A stretch of 27,216 nt of DNA from CAZJCK01 sp964544635 (GCA_964544635.1 CAZJCK010000048.1:1-27216), one strand, 5' to 3'. Positions 5,975 to 14,067 are shown, numbered from the stretch's first letter. The notes: generated by a model from the sequence alone, not told the origin. Translations and numbers: made by a program.

Positions 5975-7375
5975 ATGCATCGACAAAACCTCGCACTTAC
6001 CGTTGTTATGGTCGCTGGCCTGATGGCCGGCGGCTGCAGTTCGACGCGGACGATCAAGGCGTTTTATGAGCCAATTACCGCCGAGCTGCAGCAGCACAAC
6101 TATGCCGGGGCGGTCGCCCGGATCGAGGCGGCCCGGGCCGACAACAAGTACAGCGGCAAGGACCGTTTCCTGTACTTCCTCGATGCCGGCCTGGCCTATC
6201 ACTATGCGGCGACCTGGGATTCATCGACGATTCGTTTGCATGACGCTGAGCGCACCGCCGAAGAGTTGTTCAAGGCCAGCTTCAGTCGGGGGGCGCTGTC
6301 GTTTCTCCTGAACGACAATGTGCTCGAATATTCCGGTGAAGACTACGAAGTCCTGTACACCAACCTGTTCAATACGATGAACTATCTGGCGAAGGATGAC
6401 TTCGACGGTGCATTCGTGGAGGTCCGCCGGGCCAACCTGAAACTGCAGGAACTCGAAGACAAGTATGCCGATGTCGCCAAGCGCTGGACCGAGGCATCGC
6501 GCGAGGATACGTCACATGCCGCCATCGACTACGACGTGGCCGACGTTCGGTTCAACAACGATGCCTTCGCCCGGTACCTGTCGATGCATATGTACGCAGC
6601 CGAGGGACTGCCCGATGATGCCGAACTCGATTACCGGCTGCTGGTCGATGCTTTCGCCAGCCAGCCTAACATCTACCCCTTCCCCGTGCCCGACGTTCAG
6701 TGGCGACCGGCAGAGCGTGACCACGGCCTGCTCTCGGTAGTCGGGCTGGTCGGACTGTCGCCGGTGAAGGAGCCGTTGAATCTGCGCATTCGTACCGACA
6801 AGCAGCTTGATCTTGTGACGGTCATTTACGACGACGGCACGCAGGAGGGTTCGGTCTTTGCCAATATCCCGGCTGAAATCAGTGAGGACTACTATTTCAA
6901 GCTGGCCATCCCGCAGATCGTCGACCGACCGTCGATAGTACGGCGCATCGAAGTGACGGTGGATTCGATGGTTGTCGGTGAGTTACAGATGATCGAACAT
7001 GTCGGGGCGGTAGCGCGGGAGACTTATGAGGCGCGCAAATCGCTCATACTGTTCAAGACCGTCGCCCGGGCGATCGTCAAGGGACTGGCAGCACACGAAG
7101 CCAAAGCACAGGTGAAGGACGACGGTGTCGCCGGGTGGCTCGGCAAGCTGGCAATCGATGTCGTGACCGATCTGACAGAGAACGCCGATGTGCGTTGCTC
7201 GCGCTTGCTGCCGGGATACATCTATGTGGGGGATTTCAGTCTGCCGGTCGGCCGCTACGACATTCGGGTCGCGTTCTATGACGGTTATGATCAACTGATC
7301 GCCACCACCGACTATACAAACTATGAAGTGCGCCGGGCCGACTTCAATCTGATCCAGGCGGTTTCCCTCAACTAA
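5975..7375 (+). CDS. COG3014-type lipoprotein, LpoB partner
   Basis: A 466-residue lipoprotein that I place in the uncharacterised COG3014 family, which often neighbours LpoB. The signal ends at Cys21 in lipobox AGGC. The N-terminal half is helical and TPR-like (YAGAVARIEAARADNKYSGKDRFLYFLDAGLAYHYA and similar), with a FNTMNYLAKDDFDGAFVEVRRANLKLQEL stretch and a 'FNNDAFARYLSMHMYAAEG' stretch typical of the family. The C-terminal half is beta-rich and ends with a segment (LPVGRYDIRVAFYDGY...) that resembles a periplasmic binding or sandwich domain. It probably lies at the inner face of the outer membrane with LpoB. A role in cell-wall synthesis is inferred from the operon alone. A hairpin downstream probably ends the operon. 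Confidence 0.78.
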   Translation: MHRQNLALTVVMVAGLMAGGCSSTRTIKAFYEPITAELQQHNYAGAVARIEAARADNKYSGKDRFLYFLDAGLAYHYAATWDSSTIRLHDAERTAEELFKASFSRGALSFLLNDNVLEYSGEDYEVLYTNLFNTMNYLAKDDFDGAFVEVRRANLKLQELEDKYADVAKRWTEASREDTSHAAIDYDVADVRFNNDAFARYLSMHMYAAEGLPDDAELDYRLLVDAFASQPNIYPFPVPDVQWRPAERDHGLLSVVGLVGLSPVKEPLNLRIRTDKQLDLVTVIYDDGTQEGSVFANIPAEISEDYYFKLAIPQIVDRPSIVRRIEVTVDSMVVGELQMIEHVGAVARETYEARKSLILFKTVARAIVKGLAAHEAKAQVKDDGVAGWLGKLAIDVVTDLTENADVRCSRLLPGYIYVGDFSLPVGRYDIRVAFYDGYDQLIATTDYTNYEVRRADFNLIQAVSLN

Positions 7376-7382
7376 CAAGAAA

Positions 7383-7410
7383 CGACCGACCCGCATCAGC
7401 GGATCGGTCG
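7383..7410. terminator. Hairpin between convergent genes, likely terminator
   Basis: CGACCGACCCGC (7383-7394) pairs with GCGGATCGGTCG (7399-7410) around loop ATCA, with a single C-A mismatch in 12 positions. It lies in the 62-base gap between the COG3014 gene and an opposing lipoprotein gene, seven bases after the former's stop. No T-run follows on either strand, so it is not a classic Rho-independent terminator. It may still block read-through or protect 3' ends in both directions. Confidence 0.5.
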
Positions 7411-7437
7411 CATGTAATCGGCTAAGTCGATTCGTAT

Positions 7438-8109
7438 CTATCCGACTTTCTTGACATCCTTGACCATCGGCATGAAGCCTTCGATCATGGCGCGGGCGGT
7501 ATAGTCCGGCCCGGTCAGCTTAAAGAAAACAGATCCCTGTGGACCCTCGAAGATCACCGCGACCATGCGGTAGTTCTCGTGGGCGACCGATTCGCCGCCC
7601 CCCATCATCGACATCGACTCGTTGTAAGTGCCATAGAGGGACAGGACGTGGGCAGTCATTCCGTCAACCTCGAGCTGGTACTGGATCGCCGCACTCTTCG
7701 GATCGCGACCGTCGGGCATACTCATCTGGTTGATCCAGCGGTCGAGGTTGGCCTGCACGCCGCCGCCGGAGGCCGGGCCGAAATAGTAAACGACACACAC
7801 CGCGGAATCCTTTTCATCCTGGAGCGGACCATAGTACCACTGGGCCTTGCGCATGCCGGAGGCGGGCAGCTCGCTCCATTGTTCGACCGGGCGGAACGAG
7901 ATACCAGCGATGGTATCACGCTGTTGGGCGAGGCTGAATTCAATGCCGGTCGGCTCGTACTGCACATCTATGGACAGGTCAGGCTGGTCGGTAGCGGCGG
8001 GGCGGGGTACCTCGCCGGTCTGTTCAGTTTGTGCGTCGTTACCGTTCTGATCGGATGAACAGCCGACAACAAACCCCAGCAAGAGCAGTAGCGTAACCAG
8101 GTATTTCAT
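7438..8109 (-). CDS. Lipoprotein of unknown function
   Basis: A 223-residue lipoprotein that I do not recognise. The signal peptide MKYLVTLLLLLGFVVGC ends at Cys17 with lipobox VVGC. An acidic, Asn/Gln/Thr-rich linker of about 30 residues follows. The rest is a globular domain with GISFRPVEQWSELPASGMRKAQWYYGPLQ and VVAVIFEGPQGSVFFKLTGPDYTARAMIEGFMPMVKDV. Such a 'P.W' core with an aromatic, VFFK-like strand recalls small exported proteins that start with a 'W-x-x-x-P' motif, but I make no functional claim. The ATG at 8109 is preferred over an upstream one because AAGGAGCTC lies just before it and the signal peptide starts there. It lies 80 bases downstream of the TrmB-like regulator on the same strand and may be co-transcribed. 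Confidence 0.82.
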   Translation of the reverse strand: MKYLVTLLLLLGFVVGCSSDQNGNDAQTEQTGEVPRPAATDQPDLSIDVQYEPTGIEFSLAQQRDTIAGISFRPVEQWSELPASGMRKAQWYYGPLQDEKDSAVCVVYYFGPASGGGVQANLDRWINQMSMPDGRDPKSAAIQYQLEVDGMTAHVLSLYGTYNESMSMMGGGESVAHENYRMVAVIFEGPQGSVFFKLTGPDYTARAMIEGFMPMVKDVKKVG

Positions 8110-8189
8110 TGCGAGCTCCTTAACATAGCGTAGATGAATCAACTCATTCCTCGTTAACGGCCCCCAACTTAACACATGGCGACCAGACC

Positions 8190-9047
8190 TCAAGCCTTTT
8201 TCTCGTCGTACCTGGTGGCCGCTTCGGCGGTGCCGAGGGCGGCAAGATTGGTCAGGTACGCATATTGGCCGACCTGGTCGTCGAGCGCTCCCCCGGGTGC
8301 TGTCTGCCGGATGGAGACTTCGAGGGCAACCCTCTTGATCTCGCCGGCGAGGGTCTGCAGGTATGATTGCGCCAAAAACGGGCTGGCCGACCAGATCGCC
8401 TGGACCACCCCGCTGGTATCGAGCGTCAGGAGCGCCTGCAACATCTGCCGGCCGTCCGCCGCACAGTTGGCCACGACGCCGGGCCAGAGTTTACGGAGAT
8501 CTTTGCCACGCTGATCGTAGACCGTGTCAACCCCCTCGATGACAATCGGTTCATACACTTTCATGGCCACCCGAACACCACGCCGAGCCGCCTTGTGGAC
8601 GTGATCCTCGACCCACTCGACGGCCGGAGCGAACAGGTCGAGAACAACCAGTTGCCGGGCATCTTCGATCATTTTCGAGAGTTTCTGGCGCACCTGGTCG
8701 GCTGATTCGAGTTGATATACACGGTTGTCGTTAGCGCTCGGCTGGAGACGGCTCAGACCGTCGGCCGCCTTCCGCCGCAGCTCGGCGAACCGCTGCGCGA
8801 GACGATCGAGCAGTTCGTCGGGTGGCGTCGCACGGCACAGTTTGCTGTCGGCGTTGTCGGTCAGCACGGCGCCTTTGCCCTGGAGTGATTCTATCGCCTT
8901 GTAGGTGTTGGCGGTCGGCTTGTGTATGCCCTTGGCCACCTTGTAGCCGGTGGCGGGCGAATGCTCGACCAGCCAGGCATAGACCTCGGCTTCAAGCCGG
9001 GTAAAGCCCAGATCGACAAGAGATTCGAGGTGATTGGTGGCTGGCAT
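8190..9047 (-). CDS. TrmB-family transcriptional regulator
   Basis: A 285-residue regulator of the TrmB type, a group best known from archaea but also found in bacteria. Residues 1-70 form the winged helix-turn-helix: LVDLGFTRLEAEVYAWLVEHSPATGYKVAKGIHKPTANTYKAIESLQGKGAV shows the family entry 'lxxlGft..EaevY..L'. A helical linker (LLDRLAQRFAELRRKAADGLSRL) leads to a C-terminal region with DARQLVVLDLFAPAVEWVEDHVHKAARRGVRVAMKVYEP, resembling the phospholipase-D-like or sugar-binding part of the family. The start is clear: AAGGAGGT sits seven bases upstream of the ATG at 9047. It is divergent from the UDP-sugar dehydrogenase gene and upstream of a lipoprotein gene. Control of one or both is plausible but not shown. 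Confidence 0.85.
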   Translation of the reverse strand: MPATNHLESLVDLGFTRLEAEVYAWLVEHSPATGYKVAKGIHKPTANTYKAIESLQGKGAVLTDNADSKLCRATPPDELLDRLAQRFAELRRKAADGLSRLQPSANDNRVYQLESADQVRQKLSKMIEDARQLVVLDLFAPAVEWVEDHVHKAARRGVRVAMKVYEPIVIEGVDTVYDQRGKDLRKLWPGVVANCAADGRQMLQALLTLDTSGVVQAIWSASPFLAQSYLQTLAGEIKRVALEVSIRQTAPGGALDDQVGQYAYLTNLAALGTAEAATRYDEKKA

Positions 9048-9259
9048 ATGACCTCCTTGTTATCAGCAGCCTATAATACTATCTAATGCCTGACGATGAC
9101 TGTGCAAGTATAAACTGGCAAGGCCCGGCGATGGGATGGATTTGGCATTGCCAAAGCGTTGCATGGCCATTACTTTAGGGTCTTCTGATGGTCGCCGGGC
9201 GAAAATACTGCCATGGGCGGCTGCCTTGGAGTGGGTCATAGAACTATCGAGAAGGTCAT
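9048..9259. promoter_or_regulatory. Divergent region with back-to-back -10-like boxes
   Basis: The 212-base region between the TrmB-like regulator and the WlbA-like dehydrogenase holds TATAAT on the plus strand (9072-9077) and an overlapping TATTAT on the minus strand (9078-9073). Neither has a good -35 at normal spacing, which would fit regulated promoters. The minus-strand start would lie near 9066, just ahead of the regulator's strong ribosome site. A plus-strand start near 9084 leaves about 175 bases of leader. Bases 9110-9250 hold nothing else I can name. Confidence 0.3.
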
Positions 9260-10207
9260 ATGCCGAAGAATTTTGCGATAACTGGAGTGTCAGGATACAT
9301 TGCCCCGCGCCACTTGCGGGCAATCAAGGAAACCGGCAACCGTCTGATGGCGGCGCTCGACCCGCATGATTCGGCGGGCATTCTGGATGGTTATTTTGAC
9401 CAGGTACGTTTCTTCACCGAATTCGAACGGTTCGACCGGCACATAGAAAAGCTGCGCCGGGGTGATCCGGATAACCGGATTCACTATCTCAGTATCTGTT
9501 CGCCTAATTACCTGCACGATGCCCATGCTCGCTTTGCTCTGCGGGTGGGGGCGGACTGCATCTGTGAGAAGCCGCTGGTACTCAATCCGTGGAATATCGA
9601 CGCCCTCGAGGAACTGGAGCAAGACAGTGGCAAGCGGATATACACCGTCCTGCAATTGCGGGTGCATCCGTCGCTGATCGAACTGAAGAAGAAGCTGAAT
9701 GCCACCCGGGATGCCGAAAAGGCGGAAGTGCATTTGACCTACATTACGTCGCGTGGTCCCTGGTACCAGGTTTCGTGGAAGGGCCAGCCGGAGCAATCGG
9801 GAGGGCTGCCGACGAATATCGGCATTCACTTTTTTGACATGCTGATGTGGTTTTTCGGGCCGGTCGAGTTGAGCGAAGTGCATATTTCGACGCCGCACCA
9901 GACGGCCGGCTATATTGAACTGGAGCGGGCGCGGGTGAAGTGGTTCCTGTCAATCGATAAGAACGACCTGCCGCTCGAGGTCAAGAAAACCGGGCAGACG
10001 ACCTTCCGCTCGATCACGATCAACGACGAAGAGGTGGAATTTTCGGGCGGCTTTACCGACCTGCACACCCGCATCTACGAACAGACACTGGCTGGTAATG
10101 GGTTTGGCCTCGATGTCGCACGGCCGTCGATTGTCCTCGTCCACGAAATTCGGAACGCCCAGCCCAAGGGGGTCAGCCGGTTCGCCCACCCCTTCCTGCG
10201 CGGCTGA
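9260..10207 (+). CDS. wlbA: WlbA/WbpB-type UDP-GlcNAcA 3-dehydrogenase (Gfo/Idh/MocA)
   Basis: A 315-residue cytoplasmic dehydrogenase of the Gfo/Idh/MocA family, most like WlbA/WbpB. These oxidise the C3 hydroxyl of UDP-N-acetylglucosaminuronic acid using NAD, the step before amination to the 2,3-diamino sugars of O-antigens. The N-terminus FAITGVSGYIAPRHLRAIKETGN matches the distinctive WlbA entry, followed by AALDPHDSAGILDGYF. CEKPLVLNPWN holds the conserved Lys of the EKP motif, and GGLPTNIGIHFFDMLMWFFGP contains the conserved His. The length is normal. AGAAGG precedes the ATG. The usual partners (the aminotransferase WbpE, acetyltransferase WbpD and epimerase WbpI) are absent from this window, so it is either a solitary pathway gene or serves another sugar. 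It is divergent from the TrmB-like regulator. Confidence 0.85.
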   Translation: MPKNFAITGVSGYIAPRHLRAIKETGNRLMAALDPHDSAGILDGYFDQVRFFTEFERFDRHIEKLRRGDPDNRIHYLSICSPNYLHDAHARFALRVGADCICEKPLVLNPWNIDALEELEQDSGKRIYTVLQLRVHPSLIELKKKLNATRDAEKAEVHLTYITSRGPWYQVSWKGQPEQSGGLPTNIGIHFFDMLMWFFGPVELSEVHISTPHQTAGYIELERARVKWFLSIDKNDLPLEVKKTGQTTFRSITINDEEVEFSGGFTDLHTRIYEQTLAGNGFGLDVARPSIVLVHEIRNAQPKGVSRFAHPFLRG

Positions 10208-10221
10208 TCAATAATTGCACA

Positions 10222-10249
10222 TTGACAGATCCCCGAAAAACGGTATCTT
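10222..10249 (+). promoter_or_regulatory. Promoter candidate for the cohesin/dockerin-like gene
   Basis: A perfect TTGACA (10222-10227) and TATCTT (10244-10249, four of six) are separated by 16 bases. The transcript would start near 10256, leaving a leader of about 180 bases that contains a 25-codon reading frame (10323-10400). The same two hexamers with the same spacing precede the S8 protease gene. Confidence 0.55.
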
Positions 10250-10322
10250 ATCTGGTAAGTACCGAGAAATCTATCGCACCTACCGTTAACGTTTTTCACA
10301 TCTGACGAAGTTTATATCCCGC

Positions 10323-10400
10323 ATGGTGATGTGCATCCGCTGTGGTGTATGCTGCCGCACGTACTGGAGGTTCAAGCGCTTCTTCGATATCGCAGTCTGA
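10323..10400 (+). CDS. Possible 25-codon leader ORF with YkgJ-like Cys motif
   Basis: ATG at 10323 opens 25 codons that begin MVMCIRCGVCCRTYWRFK and end FFDIAV before TGA. The C-x2-C-x2-CC pattern with CIRCG.CC is the signature of the N-terminus of YkgJ-family zinc/iron-cluster proteins, which are normally over 80 residues. No continuation in frame is seen, and only a weak GAAG lies upstream. It may be the remnant of such a gene, a small metal-binding peptide, or chance. It sits inside the leader of the cohesin/dockerin-like gene, 35 bases before that start, so translation of it could affect expression downstream. Low confidence that it is expressed. Confidence 0.25.
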   Translation: MVMCIRCGVCCRTYWRFKRFFDIAV

Positions 10401-10435
10401 GTAAATGAAGAGAAATTCTTTCAGGAGGCGATGGT

Positions 10436-11467
10436 ATGTATCGAATAGTGCGACTATTGACGGTCGTCGGAGCGCTGCTGGTCTACAGTGGTATGGGAAC
10501 CGACATTCGGGCGCAGCTTCCCGACCTGGCGGTTGAGATTGCCGATGTGGAGGCGTATCCGGGAGAAACGCAGGTTCGTGTCCCGGTGACAATGAGCAAT
10601 TTCTACGAAGGGGTTGCCGGCTTCGACCTCCGGCTGACCATCGAGCAGCCGAGACTGCTGGAATTCTCCGGCCCCAAAGACGTGTTCATCGACACGCTGC
10701 GCTTTCTCTGTACCGACTACAACAGCCTCGGCACCTGTATCGACTCCACCCTCGCCATCGACGGCGATGAGTACGATTTCATCCATGTTGATACTATCAC
10801 CCAGTACTTCGGCGCCGTTGATACTGTCGCCAGTCTTGTCGGCGGTTGGGAGGTAATAGACGTTCGGAGCACACGGCGCAACGGCACGACCCTGCGCATT
10901 GTCGGCCTGGCCGACAGCTTCGGGGGTGGGATAGTTCCACCAATACCGACACAGAGCGGCGGGGTCCTGCTCTGGCTTTTGGCCGATGCCGCTGCGATTG
11001 GCAACGATGCAACCGAACGACTGGCGACATTGAAGCCGCGCATATCCCCCACCGAGTTTTGTTTCAGCAGTCCGGAAGGGCAGTGTATTGGCCTGACATC
11101 GACAGAAGTCCTGGATTCAATCTGCTACCGCTGCACGGCATGGATCGACAGTGTGTGCGTTCACTGGGCGAGCGAAGACGAACCGCCGTGCGATTCGATT
11201 ATGGTCAAGCTCGACACCATTCCCGTCTACGAAGCGTCGGCTATCGTTGCTGATTCCGGTTCGGTGGCAATCAACCAGTGCGGTTTGACGGGCACATTGC
11301 CGACGCCGATTGATATTGCCGCGCTGGTAGACTTCCTGTTCACAAGCGGCTCGGCGCCGGGACTGGGTCGGGTCGATGCCGACTGCAGTTGTTCGCTCGA
11401 CCCGATCGACCTGGCGACGGTGGTCGATTTCCTGTTCGTGGGTGTGCCGATCCCGCCGTGTAATTGA
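10436..11467 (+). CDS. Exported protein with cohesin-like and degenerate dockerin-like domains
   Basis: A 343-residue Sec-exported protein with a signal peptide ending near residue 26 (IRA/QL). Residues 30 to about 200 resemble a cohesin-like beta sandwich: PDLAVEIADVEAYPGETQVRVPVTMSNFYEGVAGFDLRLTIE, the usual 'V.V..G..V.VPV......GI.GFDL.I' entry. A Cys-rich linker follows (nine Cys among residues 209-317). The C-terminus has two dockerin-like repeats, PIDIAALVDFLF and PIDLATVVDFLF, but the calcium loops are replaced by Cys-containing stretches (INQCGLTG and DADCSCSLD) that lack the usual D-x-N-x-D-G. AGGAGG lies seven bases before the ATG at 10436. A role in the cell surface or extracellular assembly is inferred from the domain style. 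The stop is 11 bases from that of an opposing gene. Confidence 0.8.
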   Translation: MYRIVRLLTVVGALLVYSGMGTDIRAQLPDLAVEIADVEAYPGETQVRVPVTMSNFYEGVAGFDLRLTIEQPRLLEFSGPKDVFIDTLRFLCTDYNSLGTCIDSTLAIDGDEYDFIHVDTITQYFGAVDTVASLVGGWEVIDVRSTRRNGTTLRIVGLADSFGGGIVPPIPTQSGGVLLWLLADAAAIGNDATERLATLKPRISPTEFCFSSPEGQCIGLTSTEVLDSICYRCTAWIDSVCVHWASEDEPPCDSIMVKLDTIPVYEASAIVADSGSVAINQCGLTGTLPTPIDIAALVDFLFTSGSAPGLGRVDADCSCSLDPIDLATVVDFLFVGVPIPPCN

Positions 11468-11478
11468 CGTGATCCTGA

Positions 11479-12603
11479 TCAGCGCTTCGATTCGTCGACC
11501 GTGAACCGTCGCTGCGCCCACTCGCGACGTCTGGCCTCAGCCGAATAGGGCCGCGGTTGTTCGGCGGTTTGCTCCGCCTGGCGGGTTAACGTGACCGGTC
11601 CCGGCTTCTCAATAATCCTGGTCGTTTCAGTATCTTTGGGGCTGTGATCATCAATTGTATAGCTGCCGGCAAAGGCCAGTACGATAACGATGAGATCGAT
11701 TGAAATCGCCAGCAGCATGGCGAAGATCGCCAGGCGATTAAGATTCAGGAGGTCGTCGATGACCAGGCTGAGGCTCTCCTGCAACGACTGCGCTCGCTCA
11801 AGGAAGGCGGAGACCTCCGGCGGTTCCGTCAAGCCGGGCGTCCGATCGGTCAGTGAGGCCACTTCGGTTCCCGGGAAACTTACCCAGGCCCGGTTCACCA
11901 GGGCATACTGTTCGTCGACCGGCAAACTACTTTTCAGCTCCAGCATGAGCGAGTCGAGGCGGTAGCTGTACTGTTCGACCGACAGCAGGGTGGTGCGGGT
12001 GCGCTCCCGCTGTCCCTCGAGATAATTGACGATGATCCCCTCCCCTGCCCCCTGCGGGTAGGTCGCCTGTTTGGACTGCTGCCACGATTCGACGGTCCGC
12101 CGGGCGCCGTCAATAATGCCCTGGATATACGGATCCTCACTGCCTTCGTCGACGACAGTCGCCCAGCCGCGTTCTTTTTCAAGCTGTATTAACTTGTCAA
12201 TCCGCTGCATCTGGTACTGTCCGGCGAAAGCCGCCTGCTGGGCCAGCGAGGCGTACTGGCTGAGAATCGGACGTGCCGACTCGGTGTAGTGTTGCCGGGC
12301 ATCGCTGGCTCGCGTGTCTGCGGTCAGGGCAGCGTTGAAGTTGACATAGGAAAAGAAGATTGAGAACGACGCCGCCACGGTGAAGACAACGACATAGAGG
12401 CCGCGCTGACGGCGGATGAGCATGAGGGTCCAGGCGGTGCCGAGCATGGCAATCTGGAGTCCAAGCGAGCCGGCGATCGCCAGCGGCGCCGGCAAAATGA
12501 TGCGCAAACCGTAGTAGGTTGTAAAAAAGGAGAGAAGGGAAAGCAAACAGGTGCCGGTATAGATCATATACCGACCGATCTGCGTAAACCGTGCAGCCCA
12601 CAT
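11479..12603 (-). CDS. Four-helix membrane protein of unknown function
   Basis: A 374-residue inner-membrane protein that I do not recognise. Three membrane segments come first (about 14-33, 41-63 and 69-87), then a roughly 200-residue, mostly helical, charged region rich in Gln and Arg (88-288; coiled-coil-like stretches such as QRIDKLIQLEKERG and SLQESLSLVIDDLLNL). A fourth segment (290-313) leads to an 60-residue basic tail. The large loop between helices three and four would be on one side, probably periplasmic, with the Arg-rich tail inside by the positive-inside rule. I chose the ATG at 12603. An in-frame start 66 bases upstream would add a polar, unlike N-terminus. AAAGGG lies 11 bases before it. 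Gene order gives no clue; it is convergent with the cohesin-like gene and divergent from the next. Confidence 0.72.
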   Translation of the reverse strand: MWAARFTQIGRYMIYTGTCLLSLLSFFTTYYGLRIILPAPLAIAGSLGLQIAMLGTAWTLMLIRRQRGLYVVVFTVAASFSIFFSYVNFNAALTADTRASDARQHYTESARPILSQYASLAQQAAFAGQYQMQRIDKLIQLEKERGWATVVDEGSEDPYIQGIIDGARRTVESWQQSKQATYPQGAGEGIIVNYLEGQRERTRTTLLSVEQYSYRLDSLMLELKSSLPVDEQYALVNRAWVSFPGTEVASLTDRTPGLTEPPEVSAFLERAQSLQESLSLVIDDLLNLNRLAIFAMLLAISIDLIVIVLAFAGSYTIDDHSPKDTETTRIIEKPGPVTLTRQAEQTAEQPRPYSAEARRREWAQRRFTVDESKR

Positions 12604-12814
12604 ATCTGTCGTACCCTTTTGTTTAGCCGTGAGGACGTGCCGATGTCGAGTCCATCCCGCGGCGGACACATCCCGATATAGCCTGTATCGGATAGTTGAC
12701 AGACAAACTTAGGCGGCGGCTGGAGCCTTATCGCGGCATTGCCAAAACCGGGGAAAATGCCGATATTACAGGCAATAGTACTGTCCACCGCAACACACCG
12801 GCAGGTACCGATTC

Positions 12815-14056
12815 ATGATCGACCAACTTCGCAGCCACTACCGTCACCTCGCGACAGCAGCCCTTACGATCTGCCTGTTGGCGGGCACCGTTTTCGCCGT
12901 GCCCTCCCTGATCAGCTACCAGGGGCGTTTGACCACCACGGCCGGTCAAGCGGTGGCTGACAGTGTCTACACGGTTGTTTTTGCCGTCTACCCGGAATCG
13001 ACAGGCGGCGTGGCGCTCTGGCAGGAGACAGCCAATGTGCACACTACCAACGGTCTCTTTTCTCACCTGCTTGGTTCGGAAACGGCCCTGCTGCCGGAGC
13101 TCTTTGGCGAGAGATCCGACCTGTTTGTGGAGTTGACGGTGATGGGCGAAACGATCATGCCGCGGACTCGATTGGCGGCGGCGGCGTTCGCGCGGGCCGC
13201 AGCTGATCTGCGGGTCACCGACGACCGGGACACGGCAATCATCGTCACCGACGGAGTGCTGCATACGCTGACAGTGAACGGGGTTGACGGTCGACGGCGC
13301 GCGGAAATCAGTGGTGAGCAGTACGGTTTGATTACGCTGTTGGATTCGGCAGGACCGAAGGTAACGGCGGAGTTGAGCGCGACTCCCGACTCCGGGGGGC
13401 GGTTGTCACTGTACGATGTCGATGGCGCCGCAGCCATCACCTTGCGGGGCGGCTTGAGCGGCGACAATGCGGTGCAACTCCCCGACTCGGCGATCAGCGC
13501 GGACGAGATTCTGAACGAGTCGGGAATTGTTACCGCCGTCAACACCAGCCAGATTCCGATACCGACCGGGTTCATGAAAGACCTGGTGACGATTGACCTG
13601 ACGATTCCGGACGACGGCTTTATCCATCTCTCCGGCAAGTGTTATGTCCTGTTGTCAGGAACAACCGGACCCAACTCGGCAGTCATCCAGATAGACCTGC
13701 GCGACGGCGGCAGCACCGATTTTCCCTATTATCAGCAGGTGGGACTGTCCGGGTATGTGAATACGGGTGTGAACTATTTCCCGGTCTATGTCGAACGAAC
13801 CTACTTTGCGCAGGCCGGTACGTACGAATTCAGGATGGAGGGACGGGCGGAAAATCCACTGCCGGCCGAGGTGAAAAGCTGGGATCACATTCTCACGGCA
13901 ACTTACTACCCGTCCGAGTATGGCGCAGTATCGTCGGTGCTGATGTCGCCTGACGGCTTTCCGTCGGCACAGCCGGTGGACGACCCGCGTACAGATTCGC
14001 TCGGTCAGCGCTGGGAAGTTGACCTGCGCGACGCCAGGTCGGTGCCGCCGCAGTGA
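12815..14056 (+). CDS. Exported 'YQGRL' module protein
   Basis: A 413-residue Sec-exported protein with a signal peptide ending near residue 28 (VFA/VP). It opens with LISYQGRLTTTAGQAVADSVYTVVFAVYPESTGGVALWQE and NGLFSHLLGSE, the 'ISYQGRL-D--G--V-DG-Y-V-F-IY----GG--LW' module that I know from exported proteins of FCB and related candidate phyla. A beta-rich middle (GRLSLYDVDGAAAITLRGGL) and a C-terminal region with 'FIHLSGKCYVLLSG' and 'YFAQAGTYEFRMEGRAE' follow; the latter looks like a jelly-roll domain. Function is unknown. A phage-tail-like or surface-fibre role is sometimes suggested for such proteins, but nothing here shows it. AGG lies about 10 bases before the ATG. The preceding 211-base divergent region contains TTGACA at 12696 with no good -10. 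Confidence 0.75.
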   Translation: MIDQLRSHYRHLATAALTICLLAGTVFAVPSLISYQGRLTTTAGQAVADSVYTVVFAVYPESTGGVALWQETANVHTTNGLFSHLLGSETALLPELFGERSDLFVELTVMGETIMPRTRLAAAAFARAAADLRVTDDRDTAIIVTDGVLHTLTVNGVDGRRRAEISGEQYGLITLLDSAGPKVTAELSATPDSGGRLSLYDVDGAAAITLRGGLSGDNAVQLPDSAISADEILNESGIVTAVNTSQIPIPTGFMKDLVTIDLTIPDDGFIHLSGKCYVLLSGTTGPNSAVIQIDLRDGGSTDFPYYQQVGLSGYVNTGVNYFPVYVERTYFAQAGTYEFRMEGRAENPLPAEVKSWDHILTATYYPSEYGAVSSVLMSPDGFPSAQPVDDPRTDSLGQRWEVDLRDARSVPPQ

Positions 14057-14067
14057 GCACCAGATCT

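Noticed and set aside
5234..6202. A long minus-strand frame (322 codons) across the lpoB gene
   Set aside because: It overlaps the well-supported lpoB and COG3014 starts, has no recognisable motifs and its composition looks like an out-of-frame translation.
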